Source: Verticillium longisporum
Taxonomy: Eukaryota > Ascomycota > Sordariomycetes > Glomerellales > Plectosphaerellaceae
Assembly: GCA_019188255.1 (NCBI GenBank)
Contig: JAETXT010000016.1
Location: 186,001-250,000 of the forward strand
DNA: 64,000 nucleotides
Direction of reading: 5' to 3'
The position numbers and the translations under genes were made by a program. Shown piece by piece: positions 1-11,628 of this stretch. Numbering within the stretch: the stretch's first letter is position 1; each line of letters starts with the position of its first letter. The notes beneath the pieces were generated by a model. The model had not been told where the DNA came from. It was given only the letters and a program-made list of their open reading frames with translations, and did no database searches.

Positions 1-1534
1 AAAAGTCATGAACGCCGAGCCGTCGGAGCGCATACCGACGAGCCAATACGCGACAACCGAGAATAGTATCGTGATGAGGAAGAGAAACGGAACGCCGATC
101 AGGAAATTGGCCAGAATGAAAGAGGAGGGGCCAACTAAGCCGTTGGCCCTCTCCTTTTGGAATGTCATGAGGTCCTCCAGGAAGGCCGGCACGTATGCAA
201 CGGCCATGAACGAGATGAAGGCACCGCTAAAGAACATGGCGTTGATGTAAGGTTGAATGTACTCCTGAGAGTCTCCAAGTTGCAGCCACACTGTACCCAT
301 CATGATTGCCAGGCCAAGATACATGACGATGCGTATGCCATAGGCAACGACATCGCGATATGCCTTGATCCAGGCACGTTGCAAGAGGGTCAGCGGGATC
401 ATATAGGGTCGAGGCCTTGGCAGCTTGATGGACGAAACGTCGAGTTTGGACATGGTGCTCGACTTTTGAATCTCTTCAGTAAGCGCGCGTCTCTTTTCGC
501 CCTCAAGCCAAGTATCGCTGATATGCTCCGTACGTTTGAGCACCTCTCCATTCTTGTCAAGATCAATGTTGATGAGATCGAGAAAGAATTCGGCTGGGTT
601 CGTCATGGCCGGGATTGGGTACCCAATCTCTTCAAAGTATCTTGGTGCATCTTCTATGGAACCGAAATAGCACGTTCGACCTCGGGAAAGAAGATTAAGC
701 TTGTCGAACAGCTGGTAAGTTGTCGTTGAAGGTTGGTGAATGGAAGCAATGATGACGAGCTTTGCTCAACGTTAGCACCCATCAAGTTCTCCGCAAATTG
801 GGTTCGTCACCTACATTGTTCCGCTTGCCTATGTCCTTGATATGCTTGATGACCTCGTAACTCAGAGCCGAATCGAGACCACTCGTGGGCTCGTCCAAGA
901 ACAGCACCTTGGGGTAGGTCACCAGTCTGCTAGCGACACCAAGTCTCTTCTTCTGGCCACCGCTGAGTCCCTTTTTGATGGGAGTGCCCACAATTGTATG
1001 TGCTTGGGACTGTAAACCGAAGCTTCCAATGAGCTCATCGACACGACGGAAGGCTTCGGCTTTTGTCACATTTCTGGCCGGGTCAGTTGATATCCTTTCG
1101 ATCGGGGTTCAACGTGACGTGGCTTACCTGGGAAGAGCGAGTTGAGCAGCGAAAATCATAGTCTCCCTGACAGTCAAGCTGCCAATGAGCGCATCTTCTT
1201 GTTCGACATATGCAGAAATGCCTCGAAGGGTGGTCGTGTCAATTCGAATACCGTTGACACATATATCGCCTGTAGTGGTGGCCCCAGAAGCAGCTACACG
1301 ATGCGCAAGCGTGTTGAGTAGCGTTGTCTTGCCAGAGCCACTGGGTCCCATGATGGCCAGCATTTCGCCTGCATTGACAATACCCGCAGGCTTGGTCAGG
1401 ATCGAAAGTGGCTTTTTGGTCACCCTGTCCTTTACCATGACGCTGATTTCTGACCACGAGAGGTTATCGACAACATCGTTGGTGGGCCTGTACGACGACG
1501 ATTGGCCGAGCTCGATATCTTGTTCTGACTCCAT
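1..1534 (-). CDS. ABCG-type half-size ABC transporter (partial, runs off left edge)
   Basis: Membrane exporter of the ABCG (white/PDR half-transporter) family; substrate not predictable. Reading down the minus strand, exon 1 is 1534-1128, exon 2 is 1073-815, and exon 3 runs from 759 past base 1, with GT/AG introns at 1074-1127 and 760-814. The nucleotide-binding domain comes first, as in ABCG. Walker A is GPSGSGKTT (about residues 64-72), the signature is LSGGQKKR, Walker B is VLFLDEPTSGLD, and the H-loop lies in ASIHQPS just after the second intron. The visible third exon then enters the membrane domain, with hydrophobic helices encoded near 1-350. The C-terminal helices are outside the window. 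The start is the ATG at 1534, with a TATAAG-like box about 100 bp upstream (1628-1635). Family assignment is secure. Confidence 0.93.
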
Positions 1535-2904
1535 TGATTTGAACCTGGAATTTGGGTAGAATGATTATGGTGATGGAATTTTCTACGAAAGAGAGTGTGA
1601 AACGAAGACGAAGAAGGTGGCGCTCATTCTTATACCCTAGATTATGAAGCCTGCAGTGAGCATCGCCGACCTATACTGAGAGCACAGGAGTCCGGGATCT
1701 CGGGCTTTCTACTTACTGTAACGTTGAGTAATGCCCACAAGGCTGGGAATGTAGGGGCGACCTGGCAGCAGTGGGACTTAATCCCGGATGACAGGCGTCG
1801 TAACCCATTTCGGGGAGGCTCTAGACGGATGAAGATCCAGGACGCCGACTCGATGTGGAGACACTCTCAGAGCTGGGTGCCCGTGGCAGGATCAAAGCCG
1901 AATCTGGCCATTGATTACTGGCAGCTCAGTGATTCAATCATGCAGCGATCCCACGTCAGCACAGCCTAAACGAGCTGAATGACGGCGAGATCGATTGCCA
2001 AGCTCCGTTCAACTGGGTCTCCAGGCTGGTGTGCAAGTTCGCTACAGACCGGCAGCGTTTTACCTCTACATATGAACCTTTACTCTCCGATAGACGCAGG
2101 ATATTGCTAGACAGTTGCACGAGAGCCGCACAGGCAGAGTCAGAGGCTGGAATACCAGTTGCAGGGCTGCCGAAATGTAGCTTTGCGCGGAGTCAGGGAC
2201 TCTTCGTGCGCGAGGTGAGAACCAACGAAGAGCTGAGACTGGGGCGGGGACCTTCGGCGACCAAGCTGTGCTAGTGATTGGGCCCCAGTTCCCCGAAACA
2301 GTGACAACTTTCTCGGCTTCCATGTTGTGATTTGAACCTAGTTTGCCGCCCCGGAGAGCATCTGGCCACGTCTCCCGGGAAAAGCAAAAACCGAATGGCG
2401 CGTCAATTGGAAATGCAGTTGCGAGGTGAAAGAACCGTCTTGATGTTTTTGAGCACCAGTACGAGTCAGATAGTCGGCGTTGGGCACCAGAGCGAACAGA
2501 ACGGGATTTGAGCCTGAACGTTTGTCAGCAGTAAAGAGGCTACGCGAACCAAATTGCTACGAATGGTCGCCGTCGCGAGTTGCAATTGTCCATGACTTCT
2601 CAAAGGTCGTCGCGACATCTTCTTCAAGCCCAAATAAAGTACCTTACCTGACATTGGTCAACCCCGAGAATGTATTGCTTAGCGTTGGGCAATCGGGGCC
2701 TCGGAATATGGTAAACCGGCGACTGCCCGCGAAGTTTTTTTATTAAGCGTGGAGAACCGGAAGACCATGATTTGTTTGATGAATGATACGCGATGGATAA
2801 CAGCATAGTTCTTTTTCATTTCTCTCAGTTGTCATTGGGGTGAAATTGTCGGAGCGTGATTGTAAACAGAGTGAAGTTTTCTTCCACAGGTTGCCACCTG
2901 TTAG

Positions 2905-3117
2905 GTGGCCCCTACGGAGCCACGGAACAGGGGGCTGGCCAGGGGCTAAGGAATACGAGAGCGTATATCTAAGGACTGCGGAGGGCCCTCCCAGCTGTGA
3001 AGGCCAAGAAAATTAGATGTATCACGACCCCATACCTAGGTATTATCTATTGCATGCGAAACCACGTGCGGAAGACCTCTTCACTTTACTTAACCAATGC
3101 TCTGACAACACCGCAAT
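2905..3117 (+). repeat. Diverged promoter-like repeat, copy A
   Basis: This stretch aligns by eye with 3872-4060. Shared blocks in the same order are GGGGCT, then AGCG(CG)TATAT, then AGATGTAT, then ACCCC..ACCTAGG, then AAG.CCTCTTCACT and CTGACA/TTGACA. The TATAT block sits in the position of a TATA box. The copies are too diverged to be a recent duplication, and no open reading frame is preserved downstream. Confidence 0.5.
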
Positions 3118-3871
3118 CATCGATAAAATACATGGCACCAGGAGTTCGTGAATCTGGCCTTCAGCAGCTGCAGGGTCGCCCGCGCTCTGATAAACTCACA
3201 CAATAATGTGCCTCCGTATTTTCTGCGCATCCAGATTAGCTGCTTCAGTCTTCTGCCTCACAGTCATTCGCTGATGCCCCCTGTTAGTAGCGTTCAGGGG
3301 AGTGGAGGGCGTTGGTACAGCGGGGTTGCATTAATCGATTGTTGTGCATGTAAAAGCGTACAGATGCAGACCGTAATGGTAAGTAAATCTTTGCAGTTCA
3401 AAAGCCTTTCTTAGACTCGGACTTTCAAGAACCTTGTTCATAATGTCCGAGAGTGCCTTCCATCCACCCGTCTCAGCTCCCTTCCCAGGCTCGCAGGGAC
3501 TGTTGCAGTCACAGGCAGGTGATGATTGATGCGGGTTGCCGGACGCATAGAAATCATGCTGTATCGTGTGCGGGTCTCTTAAGTCCATTCCGACTAGTTT
3601 GCGAATTGAAATACTGTTGCCTGACAAGCTTGGGTCAAGTGTAGGATGCAGACCAAGTTGCCTATTGGAGTGACAAGTTGGGCCAATTGGTCAAAGATCC
3701 AGAAACGGCCCGCCATAGTGGCGTCACAGCCTGGCTTACTATAAGCATCCATAGGCAGTAGGCTCCGCACGCATTTTGCACGGAAAAGCCATCGTGTTTA
3801 AAATGGTACACAGTCCGAATTGGGATGGAATGAATTGCATATTTGGCAAAACTCCAATCAGAGCTGATATC

Positions 3872-4060
3872 CGGAGGCACCTGCGGAGCGGGGGCCTCGG
3901 AGGCTTTGATTAGGGGCTGATGGCATGGCAGCGCGTATATAAAGGCCATGGAGAGCCAGACTTCAGATGTATTCCAACCCCTACCTAGGAAATGACTGGG
4001 AATATCTCTTGTACAAAGCCTCTTCACTCTGCTCATCCCACCACTTTGACAGCCTGCTAC
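3872..4060 (+). repeat. Diverged promoter-like repeat, copy B
   Basis: Second copy of the pattern at 2905-3117, about 960 bp downstream in the same orientation. It carries GCGTATATAAA, AGATGTAT, ACCCCTACCTAGG and CCTCTTCACTCTG in the same order. A further short echo, CGCACGCATTTTGC, occurs at about 3763 and 4213. This suggests remnants of a small tandem gene array whose coding parts are lost, which is inference. Confidence 0.5.
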
Positions 4061-4833
4061 CTAACCCTAGGGCCACTGGAACTCGGAAAGTCATGTCGAT
4101 ACTTTCTTGCCTCAAGTAGCAAGTCTTTTTCTGAAGATCCCCAAGTCGCTAGCCTTTGGACCAGAGGTTATGAGACTAGATAAGCAGCAGAGATGGGTTC
4201 GGTTCGATCTAGGCGCACGCATTTTGCCAAGTAAGTAGTCCAGTCAAGACCTCGAAACCTGGTTTTGTTTCATATTCAAATGTGAAGCATTCTTTCAAGG
4301 AGCCGCTCCGGCGGCTGACAGTCATTTTCGCGAGTAAGCGATAAAGACATGATGGGCCATCGGGGCACAATCAATAAGGCACCAGTATCAAAAGCGACAG
4401 GGCTTCTTTTGCCGAGGTAGACTGCTGACATAGCCAAATTAATCACAACCTACGGTAGCATCCGCAATGGAGGCAGACCGGCTCTTGAGCTGCCGGGCTG
4501 TCAAGTTGCCGGTTTCTTAATGGCCGGCCTATTAATCCACCGGGACTTCGGCTTAGCCGGAGGGTTTTGGCGAAAGACGATTGATTGACGCGGCCCCTTC
4601 CAGCATATTTAAGATTCAGCAAGTATGGGCCTGCTTCCACAATGCGTCCTATCAAAGGCCATGCCTCTAATTTACATTATCGACGTCGTATGAGCAGTAG
4701 TGATCAATGAAGATGCGTTTGTTGGTGTAACCACCATCTGGCTTCGCATGAATCTTAAAACCCAGGTGAAATCCCACATTTTCCTGCTGCGATTTGGGCG
4801 TACTTCACACACAAATCGTCGCTACGACTTGGA

Positions 4834-5508
4834 ATGTTTGATAACATGGATTACTTCAAATCATTTCCATGGTTCGATGCTCTGACGAAGGAGCCAGGTT
4901 TTGTGTCATTCACGCCAGTCAGCCGCTCGAATGGGACCTACGGCGACAATGAGCCCCCGAGAAACCAAATACTGCGCCAGACTTTCAACAACAGTGACAC
5001 AATACCGCACTGCACCGGCTTCTACTTAAAAGAAGGTACCTCGCCGCATGCCGATGGACATGGAACCAAGCCGTCGGCAATCGATAAATCACCCATGAAG
5101 AGGCCCTCGATATTGTCCTGTTCCGTGGTCTATGACTTGCTTGCAGGGCTCAACGGATTCAACCATGGTCACCTCCAAGGCGGCTTGGTAGCGGTTCTGA
5201 TGGACGATGCGATGACCAGCCTGACGGTGCTCAACGGCAAAACGCAAACCCGCTCTCATGGCGAAAGAGAGTTACCTGCGGAAATTCTGGATCTTCGTAA
5301 CAGAAGAGCTGCCACTGCGTACATCAATGTTCAGTTCCGGAAGCCTAATGTGACACCACAAGTTGTCATCGTCACAGCTTCTTTCGTCAGTACGGAGCGG
5401 CGCAAGTTGATCCTGCGCGCTAGCATCAAAGACGAAAAAGGAGACATTTGTGCCACCGGTGATTCATTGGTTATTGGAGATCGCGATCCTCGCGATGAAA
5501 AACTCTGA
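4834..5508 (+). CDS. Hotdog-fold acyl-CoA thioesterase family protein (PaaI/4HBT-like)
   Basis: Single-exon protein of 224 aa. The region around residues 109-126 reads FNHGHLQGGLVAVLMDDAM, the hotdog-fold signature: an Asn/His stretch, then GG at the start of the central helix and an acidic pair. The C-terminal half supplies the strands, for instance AATAYINVQFRKP and VVIVTASFVSTERRKL. Members hydrolyse acyl-CoA or related thioesters, and the acyl substrate cannot be read from sequence. The first ATG of the frame was chosen; a second Met at residue 5 is possible. The N-terminal 90 residues are longer than in bacterial PaaI but usual for fungal members. No targeting signal is evident. Confidence 0.82.
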   Translation: MFDNMDYFKSFPWFDALTKEPGFVSFTPVSRSNGTYGDNEPPRNQILRQTFNNSDTIPHCTGFYLKEGTSPHADGHGTKPSAIDKSPMKRPSILSCSVVYDLLAGLNGFNHGHLQGGLVAVLMDDAMTSLTVLNGKTQTRSHGERELPAEILDLRNRRAATAYINVQFRKPNVTPQVVIVTASFVSTERRKLILRASIKDEKGDICATGDSLVIGDRDPRDEKL

Positions 5509-6040
5509 GACACCGTGATGAGGAAGGAACCGGTGGCGATGGAGGAGAACATGTTTGGGCTTGAGAGTGGACCGTATTATAGAGGTGTAGTCAATGTTGT
5601 TGTGGCGGAATCGTCGAGACACCCAACCGTATGTGAGTAAATTCGATCCCAGCATCAGACCATCAGAGACAGGGACAAACATTTGCGAAAAGGGCTTCTG
5701 GACGTTGGGCGCGGCGCCAGCCAGAGCATGGGTGGAGGTGGTGTCCAGGCTGTCGAATCATCGCGCCAGGCGCTTGTGGGTAGGCAAGATAGGTTACCCC
5801 TCATTCATGCGCGTGCAGGAGGCGGGCCATCGCAGGCTCCTTGTGTGGTTGATCAACTTATACAATTCATCACTCGGACTCCCAATCACAAACACTAAGG
5901 TCCAATACCGACCGTGTGATCATCCAAGTAGACAAGCCCAAAGCGGCGAACGCTGTTCACTCAGTACAGAGCTATCTGTAGTCAGACCGATATCCCGGGC
6001 TACGTTACCTGAGATAGTTTGTCATTCATCAATCTTCATC
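5509..6040. other. Intergenic spacer (532 bp)
   Basis: Lies between two genes on the same strand, so it should hold the 3' end of the thioesterase transcript and the promoter of the oxidoreductase. No motif stands out. Confidence 0.5.
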
Positions 6041-7265
6041 ATGTCAGCCACCAAAAAGCTACGTGTTGGAATCATCGGGGCAGGAGTATGGCTTCCTCTC
6101 ATCACGTCGCTTCACAAGCCGCTAATCGTGAATAGGAGGTGTTCCAAATCTGCCATGGGCCCTGCCTGCTCTTGATGCCGCATCTTTTTACCCTTCAGTC
6201 CATTTTCGACATCTCGCCGACAAACACCAAGCACTGCGCCGATAAGTTTAACATACCGCATCAGGCTACGTCCCCAGAGGAAGTGCTCGGAAATCCTAAC
6301 GTGGATCTCGTCATGATCCTGACATCTGACGACAGTCATGCCCCGCTCGCCGTGGCAGCTATCAAAGCGGGCAAGTTCGTCATGATCGAGAAGCCCATGA
6401 CCTTGTCGATCCCTTCGGCACAGTCCATTATTGATGCCGAGGAGCAAGCTGGTGGTTCTCGCGTCTTCATCGGCTACATGCGCCGGTACGCGCCCTCGTT
6501 CCTCCAAGCCTTCAAGCGTGAAGTGGCTTCTATTCCGAGACTCCTATACGGCAGAGTCCGCGACTTTTCTGGGCCGAACGCGAATTTCACTAGCCAGAGC
6601 GGTACGTTCGCAATCAAGCCGGACGACTTTCCTCCCGGCAGCAATGCCGAGAGAGATCAGCGATTCGAGGCCCTCTACGCAGAAGCATTTCCCGGGCAGG
6701 CCATCACTGATGCCCACCGAAACTACTGTCGCTTCCTAGGTGGCCTCGGGTCTCACGATTTCTCTCTCATGCGCGAAACCCTCGGCATGCCCGAAAAGGT
6801 AATCGGTGTCTCTGTCAATCACCCATTCTACAGCTCTATCATGTCGTTTCGAAACAAGGACGGATCGCCTTATTCGGTCACGTATGAGAGTGGTATCGAC
6901 GAAGTCCCCGTTTTCGATGCGCATCTGGCGCTGTATGGGGAAACGAAACGTGTGACAATCAAGGTAAGAATCTTCTCACGATGGGGTAATGATTTGTGAG
7001 AAAGCTGACACGACAGCAGTATGACAGCCCCTACGTTAAAGGTCTGCCCATCACTGTCGAGGTAGATGAGGTCAACGAACATGGCGAGGTCCAGCACAGG
7101 CAAGTCTTGTCGTCTTACGAAGATACCTACACTGCCGAGCTTCAGGAGATTCACGAATGCTTTGTCAAGGGGAAATCTATCAAGACAACTCCCAAAGATG
7201 CTCTGGAAGATATTACACTGTACGACATGATGTACAAGGTGTGGGCTGCTGGGAAGAACGAATAA
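6041..7265 (+). CDS. Gfo/Idh/MocA-family NAD(P)-dependent oxidoreductase
   Basis: Three exons, 6041-6085, 6136-6963 and 7017-7265, give 373 aa, the usual length for the family. The N-terminal Rossmann fold has the dinucleotide motif VGIIGAGE split by intron 1 (phase 0). The family hallmark EKP appears as VMIEKPMTLSIPSA, and the catalytic-domain His lies in GGLGSHDFSLMRETLGMP. Such enzymes oxidise or reduce a sugar, inositol or related polyol using NAD(P)(H); the substrate is not predictable. Both introns have standard GT/AG borders and keep the frame exactly. No signal peptide, so probably cytosolic. Confidence 0.93.
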
Positions 7266-7456
7266 GCCCCGGAACGAACTTCAATACTCTGGTAGGACAG
7301 TGAAGCTTTGAACGGACGTTACAGGATCCCGAATAATACACGGAATCATATGATACATAGTAAGGGGCTCAATCAACGCCTGCCCAGTTGGTACTTTGTC
7401 TTGGCTTGCAATCAGCGCTGAACGAAACTTCTTGCCGCACAGCAGCACCTTCAACC

Positions 7457-7574
7457 ACATACGACCATACCTACTGGAGAACTCGGGATCCCGTCCGCTC
7501 TCCCATAGATAAGCCAGTAAGGGTCGGACTAGTAGTTGGGTGGGTGACCACCAGCGAATCCCTGATGTTGTATG
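7457..7574 (+). rRNA. 5S ribosomal RNA (dispersed copy)
   Basis: 118 nt starting ACATACGACC and ending GTTGTATG, matching the fungal 5S consensus, including GGGATCCCGTCCGCTCTCCC, the AGATAAGCC segment and the GTTGGGTGGGTGACCACC block. The 5' CATACGAC pairs with the 3' GTTGTATG (one GU wobble), forming helix I. CCTACTGG pairs with CCAGTAAGG, leaving the usual bulged A. The box A-IE-C region that serves as the internal Pol III promoter is present. A T-run follows immediately. Single dispersed 5S genes are normal in Pezizomycotina. Confidence 0.96.
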
Positions 7575-7581
7575 TTTTTTT
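7575..7581 (+). terminator. Pol III T-run terminator of 5S rRNA
   Basis: Seven consecutive T immediately after the last paired base of the 5S gene, the standard RNA polymerase III stop signal. Confidence 0.85.
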
Positions 7582-10500
7582 ACATTCTTTTGTTTTGTCC
7601 TGGTTGTTGAAGATTGTTTGTGGTTGTGGGGTCCTGATGTCGGAAATAGCGCGGTGAATTCTGCTGGTGGCATTCAATTGTACAGTGGCGTTCACCTGGT
7701 GCCGGGTGGTCTTTGCGCCCAGTGCCTCCATTAAGTTCCAGGCACTTGTTGAATCGAGGCAGAATACACAAACCTTTCCCGTGCATGACCCTTTCCAAAA
7801 ACAATCTACATGTATTATACCTCAGGTTTTCTTAGTGTGACAGTCTTGATCTTTACTTAGAATATCTGGCGTTTTCTACTTCAGGTATCCGGGACCGCAT
7901 TCTCCCAATCCATGTTAGCACTTGCCTACCTTCTGTCACTGCGTACAGTCCGAGTGCCATGTAGTAGCCTTGAGAACAGAGTATGCATACTAGCACTGTA
8001 TTTCTGCTAAAAGTTCATTTAATATGGTCTCTAAGCTTTTCGATACTATCAAAGAGAGCGTTTGCGGATTGCTGGTACGTCGGCGCATGGCGCAGAGGGT
8101 CAGGATAATCGCAAGCAGGGAAGAAGTCCCGAAACGACCGTCCAGAGCATCAGAAAAGGTCCGGTCGAGTGGAAGGAGCATGGACCACGGGATTTTGTCT
8201 CAAATGTATACCGTTGCCCTTTACCGAGTCCACTTGGCCAATCCATGTACATGAACCACCAGCCAAGCCTAAGCGTTGACTGGAGAACAGCAACAGCAAC
8301 ATGGGGGCGTCGGACATGTGTGAAGTTTCCAGGCTTGCGAGAAGGATGGAGAATTCTCTTGCTAGTAACCAAGGCCATAGACGTCGAAAACACCCTCTCG
8401 CACCTTACTCTGTAGGGGAGCTTCAAGCCATCAGCTGGGCTGCCCGAGACACCACGCCTGGAGAAAACGGAGGCCGCGAGGGAAGCACGTGAATTACCCC
8501 CCGCTGCCGTTGGCATCATGCCAAAGGGAAGTATTGTAGGATATATGACCTCTCGGGTTTCGAATGTGCTTCAGCATTCCTACATGGGCTTCCCCTTCGG
8601 ACCTACATACCTCAAAGCTGATACATTTCCGCAAGCTCAGGGCCGAAATCTACCTAAAAATAATGGCCGTCCAATCTATTCTCAGAGAGTTGCAAATATC
8701 GCAGCTTGTTGCAGCAAAGGAGAATTTGATTCAGTGCCACTACCCCGTCGAGCCTGCATGGAAGGTTTGGTGGCATTGACTCAGCATTTGTGTTTGAAGC
8801 AAAGCCAAATCAGGATTAGCATATAGGCCCAAGGTCAACTCTCACGCTCCTTCTGTATCTCCATGCCCACAGTCGCCATCGTCACAAGACGGGCCACGGG
8901 GTTGATCGTCAAGATTCCCATGGAAATTGAACAAACATTATCCACAAGGCTGCCAAAAAGCGGTGTCAAGCTCACAAGGTACGTTCCCCAGCACAAACAG
9001 AAAGTCCACGCAACCCAGGCCGCAGTGCATGCACACGCGAAACATCTGCTGCGGAAGGTCTCAGGTTTTGGCAACATTACATCGCGGCCCGACATACGCA
9101 GGGCACAGTCGGTCGAGCTCACGGGCACGCTGTCTGACAACGACAACAACACGATGAGCGGCTAAGATGAAAGTGGAACGTCATCATGATCAAGGCACCG
9201 GGAAGCCTCAGCAGCGAATAAGCTTATTGCCAGTCTCAATTTTCTTCTCGGCCCCCCGCAGGGGGTATTGGTGATGGCATATCGCAGGCTGAATCGGCCT
9301 TGCCTTTCCGGTCTCCCCACTGCGATCACTGGCATGACGACAGCCCGAGGCGGTGCCTGATAGGACGGAAATGCCGACGGCATCCAGAAGCGGAAGCCAA
9401 GCATCCCCGCCGGGAACTCGATCATTATAGACATGGGGTCTAGTTGAGGGGATGGGTGGTGACCTCGACGATGCAGTGGGATATTTTTGGAGAGATGTGT
9501 CGCAGATTGAGAGGGGCGCGAGTCGGGACCTAGTGGGGATTAGACACCAATTCGAGGCTCTTGCTAGAGCCAAGGAGGGGCGATGCTGGACTCCCCTCGC
9601 TGCTGTCGTCTGTGAACTTCGCGATTGATTTCACAGTGAAGCTTGGTAATATTTTGGGGAAAAGAGGGGGAGGGTTCGAGGTTGGGGAGAGCGGCCGAAC
9701 AAGGAGTTAGTTGGCAAACGATGGGCAGATGAGGTAGGCTAAGAAAAGCGACGATCACAAAAGCCCGGTAGGACATTGTTGAGACTGATCGCCAGGTCTT
9801 GTCACTCATCGGCAGTCCGACGCGCAATGCGAACGTAATGGGTATCGAGCGTCGCGTTGATCTATTCGAGCCACGAGTAAAGCCGTCCCTGGGTGGACTG
9901 AAGGTAGTGTAACACGTCGTCAACTGCTGTGGCTGTCGCCTTGGCATCCCCATTCTCCACGTTGATCCTGTCAAGTCCTAGGCGGTATCAAAATCGAGTC
10001 CTAGACGCCACGAGGCGCAAGATGGATTGCGATGGTTCGTAGAGAAAAATGGATTGAGGGTTAAGCTGAAGTGCCGTGTCCAAGAATAGAATGAGGGTTA
10101 ATCAAGTGGTGATCTCCCGCAGGGCTTGCAGCATTCGGTGGGACTCGTTGACTTGGCTAGATGATGAGGCTTCGCAATTCAGCGGATATGCGCAGGGCTG
10201 TGTAGCCAAGACTGAGGGAAACCCCTCGCCAGCTACTTGGAGCTTGAAAACCTGCAGAAAAGAGCAAGACAGGCTTTGAATCTGAAACTTGAAACATTGA
10301 CCCAATAGCATGTCGGTTGGGCAGTGAGCAATCAGACTCGCCGTGAGTGGGATGTGCTGGCTACTTTCCGGCGGCCGCCGGACAGGCCGGTCGATCAGAC
10401 AGGCAGCCTGTCAAGCGCAATGGCCGGGCTTCAAAATAGTGTGCTTAATTTGCCAAGCAACGCAACAAGAAAACAGCAGCACTTTCGCTGCCATGCTAAG

Positions 10501-11628
10501 AATGCAAAACCCAGAGCTTCTTCCTGCTCATCACCGTAGTATTGACATGCTTTGAGAATATCGCCTGAGCCTTATGGTGCCACCAATGCGTATCGTCAAC
10601 ATGATACTCACCAATTGAGATTTCGCTGCCAAGGAAATGCCGGCACGCCTCTTCGTGGATTTAGGTCTTGGCGGGGGTCTTCGGTGCCCAGATTTCTTCC
10701 CCAGCCTCAATCGTCACTGTTGCCACTGAGAGCCGACAAAGTGAGCTCCCCAGGACCGGTCAAGCTCGTCGAGGATGTTGAAGAAATAAGCTACGAGGAT
10801 CTCCACCTCCAGACACTGTAGCGGGTCTCAAAGGGCAGAGTGAACGAATTACCAGTGATGTCCAGGAGGCGAAGCTCCAACACAAGAACACTAACAGAGT
10901 GCGCTTGACTGCATGATTAGATGCCAAGCCAGGCTTTGCCAGCACCCGGGGACATTCCCTGTTTGTTCCGTCCTCTACCACTGGTGCTTTTCTTCTCCCG
11001 GCCCTTTCGAGCCTGACTCTTCTCACCTCACTTGGGAGACCAGGCCCCTCCCTGCGCAAACGGGCAGCGAGCCAGTCCGCTGGGGAGTAGCGTGAGTCGC
11101 GTGTGTGAGGCGGAGCTGTCTGTGTGGCTTGGCCCCAGGTTAATGTGACCTGATGCTTTGATTACTTGGTTCACCTTCTGAGTACGTACGATGGGGCCAA
11201 GGCATTGCCGGACATTGGTGCCATCCGCCCCCTTGTTGGTCTTGGACGCTTAGGGCCCGCTCACGACTCAGGGCTCCGACCTTGACGTCTACACTAGAGA
11301 TGAGGGTGAGGTACTTGCTGAGACAAACCCCGTCAGTACCCGTTTGGCGTACAACCATGTCTCTGTAGGTCGCCAGCGCAGAGCTTCTTAGCTTGGGCGC
11401 ATTACATCACAGGTGTTGGAGACGATCTCCAGCAAGAGGCCTTCTTTTTCCCCGGACCATGATCGAGTGGCATTGCTTGTTCCGTACATTTACATAAATA
11501 CACTGGAATCCCATCGCAACTGTCCTGCTCATATCGCATCATCAAGCCATCAAATAATACAGTCCAGAAACTTCGACAGCCACTACAGCAATCCACCCAC
11601 AACTCACCACCTCAACCTCACCGCCATC
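7582..11628. other. 4 kb intergenic region, no gene supported
   Basis: Contains only short frames on both strands, with no recognisable domain and no consistent splice joining. The longest minus-strand frames (about 8.8-10.0 kb) have Cys/Ser/Pro-rich noise-like composition. A TATA-like TACATAAATA at about 11491 lies roughly 140 bp before the next gene. Confidence 0.55.

Larger units (their letters stand above)
1535..4833. other. Gene-poor 3.3 kb intergenic region
   Basis: No open frame here has domain content, coherent codon use or usable splice structure. The only structure I see is a pair of diverged promoter-like repeats near 2.9-3.1 kb and 3.9-4.1 kb, listed separately, and a possible TATTTAAG box near 4605 that could serve the thioesterase gene downstream. 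Confidence 0.6.

Noticed and set aside
8835..9974. Series of minus-strand frames, one with hydrophobic Cys-rich segments
   Set aside because: No family recognised, no consistent GT/AG joins between frames, and composition looks like noise from a GC-rich region.
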